The position numbers and the translations under genes were made by a program. From contig DATMFV010000093.1 in assembly GCA_035555975.1 (NCBI GenBank), positions 1 to 64,000 on the forward strand: a DNA stretch of 64,000 nt. Reading direction: 5' to 3'. Under the pieces are notes generated by a model that did no database searches, had not been told where the DNA came from, and was given only the letters and a program-made list of their open reading frames with translations. Positions 43,033 through 53,185 of the stretch are shown one piece after another; the first letter of the stretch is position 1, and every line of letters begins with the position of its first letter. The stretch comes from DATMFV01 sp035555975. GTDB lineage: Bacteria > Verrucomicrobiota > Verrucomicrobiia > Chthoniobacterales > Chthoniobacteraceae.

Positions 43033-43350
43033 CCTTGACGACAACCTGAAAAAAACGACCGGATCATTTACCGGTCGTGAATCAACCCGCGGGTCGGGAA
43101 GGGGTTTTCTCTTTCCCGGCCCCCGTCTCCCTCCCCGCCACCAAAGCGAACCCGCACAGAGAAAAAGCTTGGCGTTCGGCTGCCGCTCCATTAACTCTGC
43201 CGAGAATGCCGGGTCTCCCTCGTACGGACCCCAAAGCGCCAGCGCGAGGGAAAAAGAGGGAGGGCCCGTCTCTTCCGGGCCTGCGGATGGTCTTGCCATT
43301 CGCTCACCCGAGCCCCAACCATACTACTTCGGAGAATTGATTCTTTTTAT
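43033..43350. other. Intergenic region with hairpins, no gene
   Basis: These 318 bases contain ACGACCGG/CCGGTCGT (43055-43078), which read on the minus strand is followed by seven T, a CGGGAA/TTTCCCG stem near 43097-43120, and GGCCCG/CGGGCC near 43265-43285. No credible ORF is seen. The upstream region of the FKBP gene must contain its promoter. Confidence 0.5.
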
Positions 43351-44088
43351 ATGAAACTAGCCCTCACAGCCGGACTCATCGCCGCCATGGCGAGCCCGCT
43401 CATTGCGGACACCGCCACCAACGATGCTCCGAAGGACCAGAAGGAAAAGGTCAGCTACGCGATCGGCGCCGACATCGCCGGAAACCTGAAAAGCGCGGAG
43501 CTTGATCTCGACACCAAGTTTTTGATGAAGGGCCTCGGCGACGGGTTGGCCGACAAGGTGACCATGAGCGACGAGGAACGGCAGGCGACGCTTCAGGCGT
43601 TTGGGGCCGAACAACAGGCCAAGATGATGAGCAAGGCCAAGGAAGCCGCCGACAAGAACAAGGCCGCCTCCGACAAGTTCCTTGAGGAAAACAAGGGCAA
43701 GGAAGGGGTCAAGACCACGGCGAGCGGTCTCCAGTACAAGATCGAAAAGGCCGGCGACGGTCCGAAGCCGACGGCGGAGGATACCGTGAAAGTCCACTAC
43801 AGCGGCAAGCTGATCGACGGCACCGAGTTTGACAGCTCCTACAAGCGGGGCGAACCGGCGGAGTTCGGCGTCGGCGATGTCATCCCCGGCTGGACCGAAG
43901 CGCTCCAGTTGATGCCGGTCGGCTCCAAGTGGCAGCTCTTCATCCCGCCCACGCTCGCCTACGGCGAACAGGCCCCTCCGGTGATCGGGCCCAACCAGGC
44001 GTTGATCTTCGAAGTCGAACTGATCGAAATCGTCAAGAACTCCGACGACGCCAAGGCCGCCGCGCCGGAGGCCAAGAAGGGCGAGTAA
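43351..44088 (+). CDS. FKBP-type peptidyl-prolyl isomerase, exported (FkpA/Mip-like)
   Basis: 245 residues: signal peptide (LALTAGLIAAMASPLIADT), an N-terminal helical dimerisation region ('KVSYAIGADIAGNLKSAELD', with an Ala/Lys-rich helix to about 120), and a C-terminal FKBP domain ('VKVHYSGKLIDGTEFDSSY', 'GVGDVIPGWTEALQLMPVG', 'FIPPTLAYGE', 'LIFEVELIEI'). Catalytic pocket residues Tyr, Asp, Phe, Val-Ile and Trp are present. It assists folding in the periplasm. A strong terminator follows. Confidence 0.93.
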   Translation: MKLALTAGLIAAMASPLIADTATNDAPKDQKEKVSYAIGADIAGNLKSAELDLDTKFLMKGLGDGLADKVTMSDEERQATLQAFGAEQQAKMMSKAKEAADKNKAASDKFLEENKGKEGVKTTASGLQYKIEKAGDGPKPTAEDTVKVHYSGKLIDGTEFDSSYKRGEPAEFGVGDVIPGWTEALQLMPVGSKWQLFIPPTLAYGEQAPPVIGPNQALIFEVELIEIVKNSDDAKAAAPEAKKGE

Positions 44089-44104
44089 GTTTTTTATCAC
44101 CTTG

Positions 44105-44142
44105 GCCGGGGTCCGTTTTCTTCAACGGGCTCCGGCTTTTTT
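44105..44142 (+). terminator. Rho-independent terminator after the FKBP gene
   Basis: A 13-bp stem, GCCGGGGTCCGTT (44105-44117) with AACGGGCTCCGGC (44124-44136), including two G-T wobble pairs, and a six-base loop, followed by six T. It lies 16 bases after the FKBP stop codon. Confidence 0.85.
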
Positions 44143-44204
44143 GATTGGGAGGCAACCCTTCCCTTCTTCCTTGATTTGGAGGCGGAAACACGTCTTGATG
44201 CGTC

Positions 44205-44582
44205 ATGGTCGCTAACATCTCGAACCCGAGCTTTTCCGGCGGGCTCAACATTGCCATCAAGGTCCCCCAGCACCTTTATGCCGATACCGTTGCGTTTTAC
44301 CGGGATACCCTCGGACTCCCGCTGGTGGAGGAAGAGGAGGACGGGTGCATCTTCCAGTTCGGGCCGATGCGGCTCTGGCTCGACGTGGCCCCGCAGCTCG
44401 CCAAGGCCGATGTCTGGCTCGAACTCGAAACCAACGACACCGAAGCGGCCGCCCGTTACCTCAAAAACCACGGCGTTCCCCGGCGCGACGGGATCGAGGC
44501 GCTGCCCGATGATTTCGACGGCTTTTTTGTCACCGACCCGGCGGGGGTGATCCACCTGGTCGTCGGCGACGGGGAATATTGA
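44205..44582 (+). CDS. VOC (glyoxalase/dioxygenase) superfamily protein
   Basis: 125 residues with one vicinal-oxygen-chelate module: 'ADTVAFYRDTLGLPLVEEEE', 'IFQFGPMRLWLDV' and 'FFVTDPAGVIHLVVGDGEY'. Metal-binding residues are ambiguous (His is present in VIHLVV). Function cannot be assigned more precisely than a glyoxalase/bleomycin-resistance fold enzyme. Confidence 0.82.
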   Translation: MVANISNPSFSGGLNIAIKVPQHLYADTVAFYRDTLGLPLVEEEEDGCIFQFGPMRLWLDVAPQLAKADVWLELETNDTEAAARYLKNHGVPRRDGIEALPDDFDGFFVTDPAGVIHLVVGDGEY

Positions 44583-44638
44583 CGCACGACCAAGAGCCCT
44601 TGCAGGAGCTGGAGGGTGGTGACTTCCGCCAAAAAAAG

Positions 44639-44658
44639 TTTGTGAAAATTTTCACAAA
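44639..44658. promoter_or_regulatory. 20-bp perfect palindrome upstream of the atp operon
   Basis: TTTGTGAAAA followed by its reverse complement TTTTCACAAA forms a perfect 20-bp palindrome ending five bases before a possible -35 element. It resembles a dimeric repressor or activator site. No known consensus is assigned. It lies about 275 bases before the atpB start. Confidence 0.5.
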
Positions 44659-44662
44659 GCGC

Positions 44663-44691
44663 TTGCCAAAGAAACCGGCGACTGCTTTTAT
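44663..44691 (+). promoter_or_regulatory. Candidate promoter of the atp operon
   Basis: TTGCCA (44663-44668) and TTTTAT (44686-44691) are separated by 17 bases. The match to sigma-70 is moderate (TTGACA/TATAAT). It lies downstream of the 20-bp palindrome and would give an untranslated leader of about 230 bases before atpB, including a GC-rich stretch ending in seven T at about 44787-44793. Confidence 0.35.
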
Positions 44692-44931
44692 CCCTCACAC
44701 TTACTAAACGCCATCCACCTCTGCTTGATGGATCAACCAGCATCTGTAAAACGGCCGCTGTCTCGGGATTGACCCCTTGGCGCGGGCTTTTTTTATTGAT
44801 CGGGCGGATCAATCCTACTAGGTGTCTTCCGTTTCAAAACGATGGACGCCACTCGGGAGGCCGGTAAAAATTTCAAAAAAGCAGCAGACTGGCCGCGAAA
44901 AGTTGACAAAAAGTTGGCGCTAGATTCCCAA

Positions 44932-45921
44932 ATGACCACGAGTAATTCTTTTCTTTCGATGATCGCAAGCCGTGCCGGAAGCGGTTGGCTCGCCGGGCTT
45001 CTTGCCATCGTGCTGATCTTCTGCGGCGGTGGCGCGACCTCGCTCTTCGCACAGGAAGCGGTACCGACGCCGACGCCGATCCCCGTCGTGGAGCAGGGGA
45101 CGCCCCATGCCGAGGAGGAACATGGGTTGACCCAGCACGCCCCGGTCATCTACGACGGCAAGTATTTCAAGATCAACAACTCGATGATCGCCAGTTGGGT
45201 CGTCGCAGCGCTCCTGATTCTCGGCGCGCGCCTCGCCACCCGCAACATCAAGGAAGTCCCCGAAGGGGCGCAGAACTTCTGGGAATGGATGGTCGAGTCA
45301 CTCTACAACTTCCTCGAAGGGCTCGTCGGCAGCGAACTGGTCAAGAAGACCTTCTGGTTTTTCGCCACGATCTTCATTTTCATCCTCTTTACCAACTGGG
45401 CCGGCCTGATCCCCGGGGTCGGCACGCTCGGGTTCGGCACGACCGATGCCGAGGGCCATTTCCACCTGACACGGCCCTTCCTGCGGGGCGCCAACGCCGA
45501 CATGAATATGACGATGGCGATGGCGATGCTCTTTTTCCTCTTCTGGACGATCTGGGCGCTTCAGGCCAACGGCATCCAGGGCTTCATCCTCCACCTCTTC
45601 GGGCCGAAGGGCGACACGACCGGGTTGCTCAAGGTATTGATGGTCGTCGTCTTCATCGGCGTCGGCTTCCTCGAAGTGGTGACGATCGCCTTCCGCCCGA
45701 TCACCCTGAGCTTCCGGCTCTTCGGGAACGTCTTCGCCGGAGAAAACATGCTGGAAACGATGGCCCACATGGGGGGGACCTGGTTCGGCTGGCTCCTGCC
45801 GATCCCGTTCTACTTCCTGGAGCTGCTCGTCGGCCTGGTCCAGGCGCTCGTCTTCATGCTTCTGACCGCCGTCTTCACCCTCCTGATCTGCGAACACGAC
45901 GAGGAACACGCCTCCCACTGA
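44932..45921 (+). CDS. atpB: F-type ATP synthase subunit a
   Basis: 329 residues. Six membrane helices with 'FWFFATIFIFILFTNWAGLI' and, near the C-terminus, 'ITLSFRLFGNVFAGENML', which contains the essential Arg of proton translocation. The N-terminus has a signal-like segment (WLAGLLAIVLIFCGGGATSLFAQ), so it may be processed. Start chosen at MTTSNSFLSM; an in-frame ATG at 44842 would add 30 hydrophilic residues. First gene of the operon. Confidence 0.95.
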   Translation: MTTSNSFLSMIASRAGSGWLAGLLAIVLIFCGGGATSLFAQEAVPTPTPIPVVEQGTPHAEEEHGLTQHAPVIYDGKYFKINNSMIASWVVAALLILGARLATRNIKEVPEGAQNFWEWMVESLYNFLEGLVGSELVKKTFWFFATIFIFILFTNWAGLIPGVGTLGFGTTDAEGHFHLTRPFLRGANADMNMTMAMAMLFFLFWTIWALQANGIQGFILHLFGPKGDTTGLLKVLMVVVFIGVGFLEVVTIAFRPITLSFRLFGNVFAGENMLETMAHMGGTWFGWLLPIPFYFLELLVGLVQALVFMLLTAVFTLLICEHDEEHASH

Positions 45922-46016
45922 TCAACACCCTAATTTAGAGACTTTCGCCCGCCGGACCATTGGCAAAGACTGTGGGGGTGGGCGAATCAACCCAAAAAAA
46001 CAGGAACAACCCGAAT

Positions 46017-46235
46017 ATGACCACTGAAATCTTGGCAGCCATCACCGGCAACCTTCACATCGCTTTCGCAGCCGCCGCCTCCGCTATTGCGGTCGGCATC
46101 ATCGGCGCCAAGGCGAGCGAAGCGGTGGGGCGCAACCCCGGCGCTGCGACGAAGATCCTCGTCCAGGCCATTCTGAGCACGGCCTTCGCTGAAGGGATCG
46201 TGTTCTTCGCGATCTTCCTCGCGAAAGGCCAGTAA
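46017..46235 (+). CDS. atpE: F-type ATP synthase subunit c
   Basis: 72 residues forming two helices joined by 'GRNPGA', the conserved RxP loop. The ion-carrying carboxylate is Glu in 'STAFAEGIVFFAIFL'. The Na+-binding signature (Glu followed by Thr/Ser plus an upstream Gln) is not present: the Glu is followed by Gly, which indicates proton coupling. An in-frame ATG 57 bases upstream is rejected because it would add a hydrophilic leader. Confidence 0.96.
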   Translation: MTTEILAAITGNLHIAFAAAASAIAVGIIGAKASEAVGRNPGAATKILVQAILSTAFAEGIVFFAIFLAKGQ

Positions 46236-46314
46236 CGTTTGACTTCAGGCGCGGGACCGGGTGCGAACCACCCGGTCCCCCACCACCTTCTTCCTGTTTT
46301 TCCAACATTTCGCT

Positions 46315-46851
46315 ATGATTCCTCTCCTTTTAGCCCAGGGCGGCAACATCGTCACCGATACGGCGGAAGCCTTCGGTTTCAACACCGTTCTCTTTGTCTC
46401 GCAGTGCGTCAGCTTCCTCGTCGTTGCGTTTTTGCTCTACAAGTTTGCCTATGGCCCGATCCTGAAGGTGCTTGACGAACGGCGCACCAAGATCGCCGAA
46501 AGCCTCGCCAACGCCGAGAAGATCAAGCAGCAGCTTGCCGACGCCGAAGCCCAGCACGCCGACATCCTTTCCAAGGCCAACCAGGAAGCCCAGAAGCTGA
46601 TCGAGGAAGCCCGCGCCAGCGCCGCCGCCCTCGCCGAAAAGCGCCACCAGGAAGCCATTGCGGAAGCCGAAGCGATCGCCGCCAAAACCCGCGACGCCCT
46701 TTCGCTCGAACGCGACCGCGTCTTTGCCGACCTGCGCCAGGAAGTCGCCCGCCTCGTCGTCTCGACGACCGGCAAGGTCACCGGCAAGTTCCTCACGCCG
46801 GAAGACCAGGAGCGCCTCTCCCAGGAAGCCACCCGCGAGATCGCCGCCTGA
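46315..46851 (+). CDS. atpF: F-type ATP synthase subunit b
   Basis: 178 residues: one N-terminal membrane helix (TVLFVSQCVSFLVVAFLLYK), then a long charged coiled coil ('ILKVLDERRTKIAESLANAE') rich in Ala, Glu and Lys, ending with 'GKFLTPEDQERLSQEATREI'. It is the peripheral stalk subunit. Start at MIPLLLAQGG follows a pyrimidine-rich leader. Confidence 0.95.
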   Translation: MIPLLLAQGGNIVTDTAEAFGFNTVLFVSQCVSFLVVAFLLYKFAYGPILKVLDERRTKIAESLANAEKIKQQLADAEAQHADILSKANQEAQKLIEEARASAAALAEKRHQEAIAEAEAIAAKTRDALSLERDRVFADLRQEVARLVVSTTGKVTGKFLTPEDQERLSQEATREIAA

Positions 46852-46892
46852 CCACCACCCTCTTTTCCAACGCCTTTTAAGCCCGTCACCTC

Positions 46893-47294
46893 ATGAAAAT
46901 CCCCAAGGAAGCCCGCAAACTCTCGCGTTCGCTCTTCCGCGCCAGCTTTACCGATGGCCGGCTCGACCCCGCCAAGGTGAAGCTCGTGGTTTCGAGGTTG
47001 ATCGAGGCCAAGCCGCGCCAGTACGTCAGCGCGCTCAAGAATCTCCAGCGCCTCGTGCGGATGGAGCTGGAGCGCCGCCACGCCACGATCGAAAGCGCCG
47101 TGGCGTTCGCGCCCGCGACCGCTTCGGGCATCGAGGCCGACCTCAAGGGACGCTACGGCAGCGACATCACCGTGGCGTTCAAGACCAACCCCGAACTGAT
47201 CGGCGGCGCGCGCGTCAAACTCGGAAGCGACGTCTGGGACGGCAGCGTCCGGGGACGCCTGACCAAACTCGAAAACGACCTGACCCACGCCTGA
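46893..47294 (+). CDS. atpH: F-type ATP synthase subunit delta (short form)
   Basis: 133 residues, compared with about 175-180 in most bacteria. The C-terminal core is intact: 'NLQRLVRMELERRHATIESA' and 'DITVAFKTNPELIGGARVKL' (the conserved GG segment). The missing part corresponds to much of the N-terminal helical bundle that binds subunit alpha. Position between atpF and atpA confirms identity. No upstream in-frame extension of suitable composition is seen. Confidence 0.9.
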   Translation: MKIPKEARKLSRSLFRASFTDGRLDPAKVKLVVSRLIEAKPRQYVSALKNLQRLVRMELERRHATIESAVAFAPATASGIEADLKGRYGSDITVAFKTNPELIGGARVKLGSDVWDGSVRGRLTKLENDLTHA

Positions 47295-47348
47295 CCCGCA
47301 ACGTCACCTCCTTCCTTTCACTCCTTTTCCCAAAGCCCACTTTTTTCC

Positions 47349-48875
<1,527 letters not shown>

Positions 48876-48943
48876 GCTTTTCGGGCCCGCGAACTCCAAA
48901 GGCAACTTACCCCGCACCAACGTTCTTTTTCCTCTAGTCATTC

Positions 48944-49822
48944 ATGGCAGCCAACACCCGAGACATTCGCCGCCGGATCAAGTCGATCCGCAACACGGCG
49001 CAGATCACCAAAGCGATGCAGATGGTCGCCGCCGCAAAGATGCGCAAGGCGCAGGGCGCGGCGTTGGCGGGTCGGCCCTACTCCGACCTCATCAACCGGG
49101 TGCTGGTCGCCATCCAGGGAAAGACCGATGTCAGCCTTCACCCGCTGCTCGAAGAGCGCGAGGTCAAAAACGAACTGGTCCTCGTCATCTCGACCGACAA
49201 GGGGCTCTGCGGCGCGCTCAACACCAACCTGTTGCGCGAAGTCCACGCCTTTGACGGCAAACCGGCAGACTACGTTTCGGCAGGCCGCAAGGGGCAGCAA
49301 TACCTCGCGCGGACCAAGCGCAATCTCGTCGCCGACTTCCCGCTCAAGGATTCGCCGACCTTCCACGAGAGCAAGACGATTTCCAAATACGTCATTGAGC
49401 AGTTCCTCTCCGGCAAGGTCGACAAGGTGAGCGTCCTGTACACCCGGTTCGAAAACACGCTGGTGCAGAAGCCGACGATCCGCACGCTCCTGCCGATCAG
49501 CCCGTTTGACCTGCCGACCGGCGGCGCGGGAGCGGAAGCGGCGCATGAGGACCAGGAAAACCGCTACGGTTACCTCTACGAACCGAACCCGCAGGAGGTC
49601 TTGAGCGCGATCCTCCCGCACTACATCCACTACCAGGTTTACCAGATGGTGCTCGACGCCCGCGCGTCCGAACACTCGGCACGGATGGTCGCCATGAAGA
49701 GCGCGACCGACAACGCCAACCAGCTCATCAAGGACCTCACGCTGGAATACAACAAGGTCCGCCAGGCGAGCATCACCACGGAGCTTCTCGAAATCTCCAC
49801 CGCGCAGATGGCGCTCGGCTAA
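48944..49822 (+). CDS. atpG: F-type ATP synthase subunit gamma
   Basis: 292 residues. N-terminal 'MAANTRDIRRRIKSIRNTAQ' followed by 'ITKAMQMVAAAKMRKAQ', the central 'VLVISTDKGLCGALNTNLLR', and the C-terminal helix 'ARMVAMKSATDNANQLIKDL' followed by 'TLEYNKVRQASITTELLEI'. This is the rotating central shaft of F1. Normal length and order. Confidence 0.98.
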   Translation: MAANTRDIRRRIKSIRNTAQITKAMQMVAAAKMRKAQGAALAGRPYSDLINRVLVAIQGKTDVSLHPLLEEREVKNELVLVISTDKGLCGALNTNLLREVHAFDGKPADYVSAGRKGQQYLARTKRNLVADFPLKDSPTFHESKTISKYVIEQFLSGKVDKVSVLYTRFENTLVQKPTIRTLLPISPFDLPTGGAGAEAAHEDQENRYGYLYEPNPQEVLSAILPHYIHYQVYQMVLDARASEHSARMVAMKSATDNANQLIKDLTLEYNKVRQASITTELLEISTAQMALG

Positions 49823-49871
49823 TCCTCTTCTTAAAGAAAAAATCTCCTTCTAACCACCGCATCTTCACTTC

Positions 49872-51278
49872 ATGAACAAAGGCACTATCGTCCAGGTCAT
49901 CGGTCCCGTCGTGGACGTTGATTTTTCCCAATCCAATCAACTCCCGGCTATTTACGACGCTCTGGAGATCGAGTACGACGTCAATGGCGAAAAGACCCGG
50001 CTGGTCCTCGAAGTCCAGCAGCACCTCGGCGAAGGGTGGGTCCGCTCGATCGCCATGTCCTCCTCCGAAGGGCTCAAGCGCGGTCTCGAAGTGACCCAGA
50101 CCGGCGCGCCGATCTCCGTGCCGGTGGGCGAGGGGATTCTCGGCCGCGTCTTCAACGTTACCGGCGATCCCGTGGACGAACGCGGACCCGTCCCGCACGA
50201 AAAGCGCTACGCCATTCACCGCCCCGCTCCGGCCTTGGTCGACCAGGAAACCAGCGCCCAGATCCTCGAAACCGGGATCAAGGTCATCGACCTCATCTGC
50301 CCCTTCACCAAGGGGGGGAAAGTCGGGGCGTTCGGGGGCGCGGGCGTCGGCAAGACGGTCGTCATCATGGAGCTGATCAACAACATCGCCAAGGGTCACG
50401 GCGGTTACTCCGTCTTCGCAGGGGTCGGCGAGCGTACCCGTGAAGGGAACGATCTTTACCAGGAAATGAGCGAGTCGGGCGTTATCGACCAGGCCAACCT
50501 TGCCAACTCCAAAGTGGCGCTGGTCTACGGCCAGATGAACGAACCTCCCGGCGCGCGTCTCCGCGTCGCCCTTTCGGCGCTTTCGATGGCGGAATACTTC
50601 CGCGACGAAAAGAACCAGGACGTGCTCCTCTTCGTCGACAACGTGTTCCGTTTCTCGCAGGCCGGTGCGGAAGTCTCCGCGCTGCTCGGTCGTACGCCGT
50701 CGGCGGTCGGTTACCAGCCGACGCTCGCCGCGGAAATGGGCGACCTTCAGGAACGGATCACCTCCACCAAGAAAGGTTCCGTCACCTCGTTCCAGGCCGT
50801 TTACGTCCCTGCGGATGACTTGACCGACCCGGCCCCCGCCAACACCTTTGCCCACCTCGACTCGACGATCGTTCTCGAGCGTTCCATCGCGGAACTCGGG
50901 ATCTACCCGGCGGTCGATCCTCTCGCCTCGACCTCCAAGGCGCTCGCGCCCGAAGTCGTCGGCGAAGAACACTACGCCGTGGCGCGCGGGGTGCAGGGGG
51001 TCTTGCAGAAGTACAAGGATCTCCAGGACATCATCGCGATTCTCGGGATGGACGAGCTTTCGCCCGAAGACAAGCTGACCGTCTTCCGCGCCCGCAAGAT
51101 CCAGCGTTTCCTGAGCCAGCCGTTCCACGTCGCGGAAATCTTCACCGGCACGCCCGGCCAGTACGTTTCCATCGCGGAAACCGTTCGCGGGTTCAAGGAA
51201 ATCCTCGAAGGGAAGTACGACGACGTGCCGGAAACGAACTTCTACATGAAGGGCGGCATCGACATGGTGCGGGCCTAA
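49872..51278 (+). CDS. atpD: F-type ATP synthase subunit beta
   Basis: 468 residues, catalytic subunit. P-loop 'GGAGVGKTVVIMELI', catalytic Glu in 'GVGERTREGNDLY', Walker B 'QDVLLFVDNVFRFSQAG', and 'VPADDLTDPAPANTFAHLDS'. All catalytic features are intact. The leader (CCACCGCATCTTCACTTC) has no Shine-Dalgarno motif. Confidence 0.99.
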   Translation: MNKGTIVQVIGPVVDVDFSQSNQLPAIYDALEIEYDVNGEKTRLVLEVQQHLGEGWVRSIAMSSSEGLKRGLEVTQTGAPISVPVGEGILGRVFNVTGDPVDERGPVPHEKRYAIHRPAPALVDQETSAQILETGIKVIDLICPFTKGGKVGAFGGAGVGKTVVIMELINNIAKGHGGYSVFAGVGERTREGNDLYQEMSESGVIDQANLANSKVALVYGQMNEPPGARLRVALSALSMAEYFRDEKNQDVLLFVDNVFRFSQAGAEVSALLGRTPSAVGYQPTLAAEMGDLQERITSTKKGSVTSFQAVYVPADDLTDPAPANTFAHLDSTIVLERSIAELGIYPAVDPLASTSKALAPEVVGEEHYAVARGVQGVLQKYKDLQDIIAILGMDELSPEDKLTVFRARKIQRFLSQPFHVAEIFTGTPGQYVSIAETVRGFKEILEGKYDDVPETNFYMKGGIDMVRA

Positions 51279-51328
51279 GCAAACTGCGGTCTTCCCCGTA
51301 GCGGGGAGACCGGACCCCAAACGTTACT

Positions 51329-51745
51329 ATGGCCAACACACTCCGACTCGAAATTGTCACACCCGATGCCCAGACGTATTCCGATGACGTCGACATGGTC
51401 GTGCTTCCCGGGGTGGAAGGCGAACTCGGCATCTATCCCCAGCACGTTCCGTTGATGACGGAACTGACGCCGGGGGAACTCCGCGTCGTCCAGAACGGGA
51501 AGGAGATCCTTCTCGCAGTGGGCGAAGGGTTCGCCGAAGTGACTTCCGATCACATCTCCGTCCTGACCGATATGGCCGTGGCCGAAGCGGACATCGACGA
51601 AAATGCCGTGGAAGCCGCCATCGCCCGCGCCGAAGCCGCCATGGCGGAAAAACACGCAATGGGCGAAGAGGAAGTCGCACTGGTCCAGGCCAGCCTGAAC
51701 AAATCGCTCGCCCAGCTCCGCGTCAAGCGTCGCCGGCAGGTGTAA
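51329..51745 (+). CDS. atpC: F-type ATP synthase subunit epsilon
   Basis: 138 residues: N-terminal beta barrel ('LRLEIVTPDAQTYSDDVDMV', 'LPGVEGELGIYPQHVPLMTE') and C-terminal two-helix part ('NAVEAAIARAEAAMAEKHAM', 'LNKSLAQLRVKRRRQV'). It couples rotation and inhibits ATP hydrolysis. Last gene of the operon, followed by a strong terminator. Confidence 0.97.
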   Translation: MANTLRLEIVTPDAQTYSDDVDMVVLPGVEGELGIYPQHVPLMTELTPGELRVVQNGKEILLAVGEGFAEVTSDHISVLTDMAVAEADIDENAVEAAIARAEAAMAEKHAMGEEEVALVQASLNKSLAQLRVKRRRQV

Positions 51746-51788
51746 GGCAAGCCCGACCTCAAGACCAACACCGGTTCTTTTTTCTTAG

Positions 51789-51827
51789 AAACGCCACCTT
51801 CTACTTTTGAAGGTGGCGTTTTTGTTT
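51789..51827 (+). terminator. Rho-independent terminator of the atp operon
   Basis: A perfect 13-bp stem, AAACGCCACCTTC (51789-51801) with GAAGGTGGCGTTT (51809-51821), a seven-base loop, and a T-rich tail. It is 43 bases after the atpC stop and should end the atp transcript. Confidence 0.93.
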
Positions 51828-52000
51828 GCCTGCGTCGTGAACACGCCCCGGGGCGTAGATCGACCTTTGGAAACATTCCTCCAAATCCGGGAGTGATCGG
51901 TCCATTTCCCTGAACGCCGGTTTCGACGATGATCCGTTCCACAGGCTGCCGTAGAGAACCGACGGCCGATGACTCTATCAACGTGAATCCAAACCACCCG

Positions 52001-53185
52001 ATGCCGCTGGAACGGCTCCCTTGCCGCTCAGTGATGGTTGAAGACCATTTCGCGGATGGCCAGCGCGCCGGGGAGGGGTCGATCGTGGCGCTCAACGACG
52101 GCCGCCTCCTGCTGCTCTACAGCCGCTTCTCCTCCGGAGGTGGCGATGCCGATGCCGCCGTGATCGCCAGCCGCATTTCCCGCGACGGCGGCGGCACCTG
52201 GTCGGAAGCGGAAACCCTTTTCCCACCCCCGCCCGGCGCGTTGAACGCGATGAGCGTTTCGCTCCTGCGGCTGCGCGACGGGCGGATCGGCTGCCTTTAT
52301 CTTCACAAATGGAACCGGGACCATGTCGTGCCGGTGTTTCGGACATCGGCGGATGAAGGGGCGAGCTGGTCCGCCCCCGTGGAGATCGCCGGGGGGGCGG
52401 AATGCTTTGTCGTCAACAACGATCGGCTCATCGAGTTGCGCGACGGCACCCTCGCGGCCCCCTATGCCCGGTGGAATCGCGAAGCCGACACCTGCCTTGA
52501 AGAACGGGGCAACATGTTCTGCGGGCTCTTTTATTCGCGGGATGGCGGCGACACCTGGCAGCGCTCCCCGCACGAGATCCGGCATGCTCCCGGGCTTTTC
52601 ACGCCGCCGCTTTTCGTCGATCCCTCCGGGCTGGAGGCCGTGCTGAAGGAACAACTCGACCGGAAGTACAATATATTTCAGGAACCGGGCATCGTGGAAG
52701 TCGAAGGAGGCGGGCTGATGATGTGGGTGCGGACAGCCTGGACCATCTACCGCTGTTTTGCCCGCGGTGTCGCCTCTCCGTGGGAGGATTGCGGGCCGAT
52801 GGAGGGGTTCAACGTCTGCTGCGGCCCGCAGACCATTCGTCGCGAGCCGGACTCGGGGCTGCTGGTGATGTTCTATAACGACCGGGGCGAAATCCCGTGG
52901 GGACTCGCGCCCGCCTTTTCCCACCGGACCCCGTTGTCCGTCGCCATCTCCCGCGATGAAGGGCGCACCTGGCAGCGCCGGGGGCATCTCGAAGATGACC
53001 GCAGGAACTATTGCTATTTCAGCCTGCTCTTCCTGAAAGATCGCTTCATCACCAGCTATTATGAAAGCGGCATCCTTCCGGACCAACCGGAAGCGCGGGG
53101 ACGCCGCCGCAACCTGGCGTCCTTGAAGGTCGCCGTGGGCGATTCGCGGCGGCTCCTCGGGCTCACCGCAGCGATCACGGCCTGA
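52001..53185 (+). CDS. Sialidase/neuraminidase-fold exo-enzyme (BNR/Asp-box)
   Basis: 394 residues. Four Asp-box motifs mark the six-bladed propeller: 'SRDGGGTW', 'SADEGASW', 'SRDGGDTW' and 'SRDEGRTW'. Residues 20-60 hold the N-terminal 'EGSIVALNDGRLLLLYSRFS', and 'FNVCCGPQTIRREPDSGLLV' is in the middle. No signal peptide is visible, so the product may be cytoplasmic; the family also includes non-sialidase exo-enzymes. It is convergent with the amidohydrolase gene (11-base overlap at the 3' ends). Confidence 0.82.
   Translation: MPLERLPCRSVMVEDHFADGQRAGEGSIVALNDGRLLLLYSRFSSGGGDADAAVIASRISRDGGGTWSEAETLFPPPPGALNAMSVSLLRLRDGRIGCLYLHKWNRDHVVPVFRTSADEGASWSAPVEIAGGAECFVVNNDRLIELRDGTLAAPYARWNREADTCLEERGNMFCGLFYSRDGGDTWQRSPHEIRHAPGLFTPPLFVDPSGLEAVLKEQLDRKYNIFQEPGIVEVEGGGLMMWVRTAWTIYRCFARGVASPWEDCGPMEGFNVCCGPQTIRREPDSGLLVMFYNDRGEIPWGLAPAFSHRTPLSVAISRDEGRTWQRRGHLEDDRRNYCYFSLLFLKDRFITSYYESGILPDQPEARGRRRNLASLKVAVGDSRRLLGLTAAITA

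Noticed and set aside
44583..44931. tRNA or small RNA gene searched in the atp upstream region
   Set aside because: No cloverleaf or clear sRNA structure; only a palindrome, a promoter-like site and a T-run.
46017..46235. Na+-coupled ATP synthase considered because of the Mrp Na+/H+ antiporter
   Set aside because: The c subunit lacks the Gln and Glu-Thr/Ser Na+ ligand pattern; Glu is followed by Gly.
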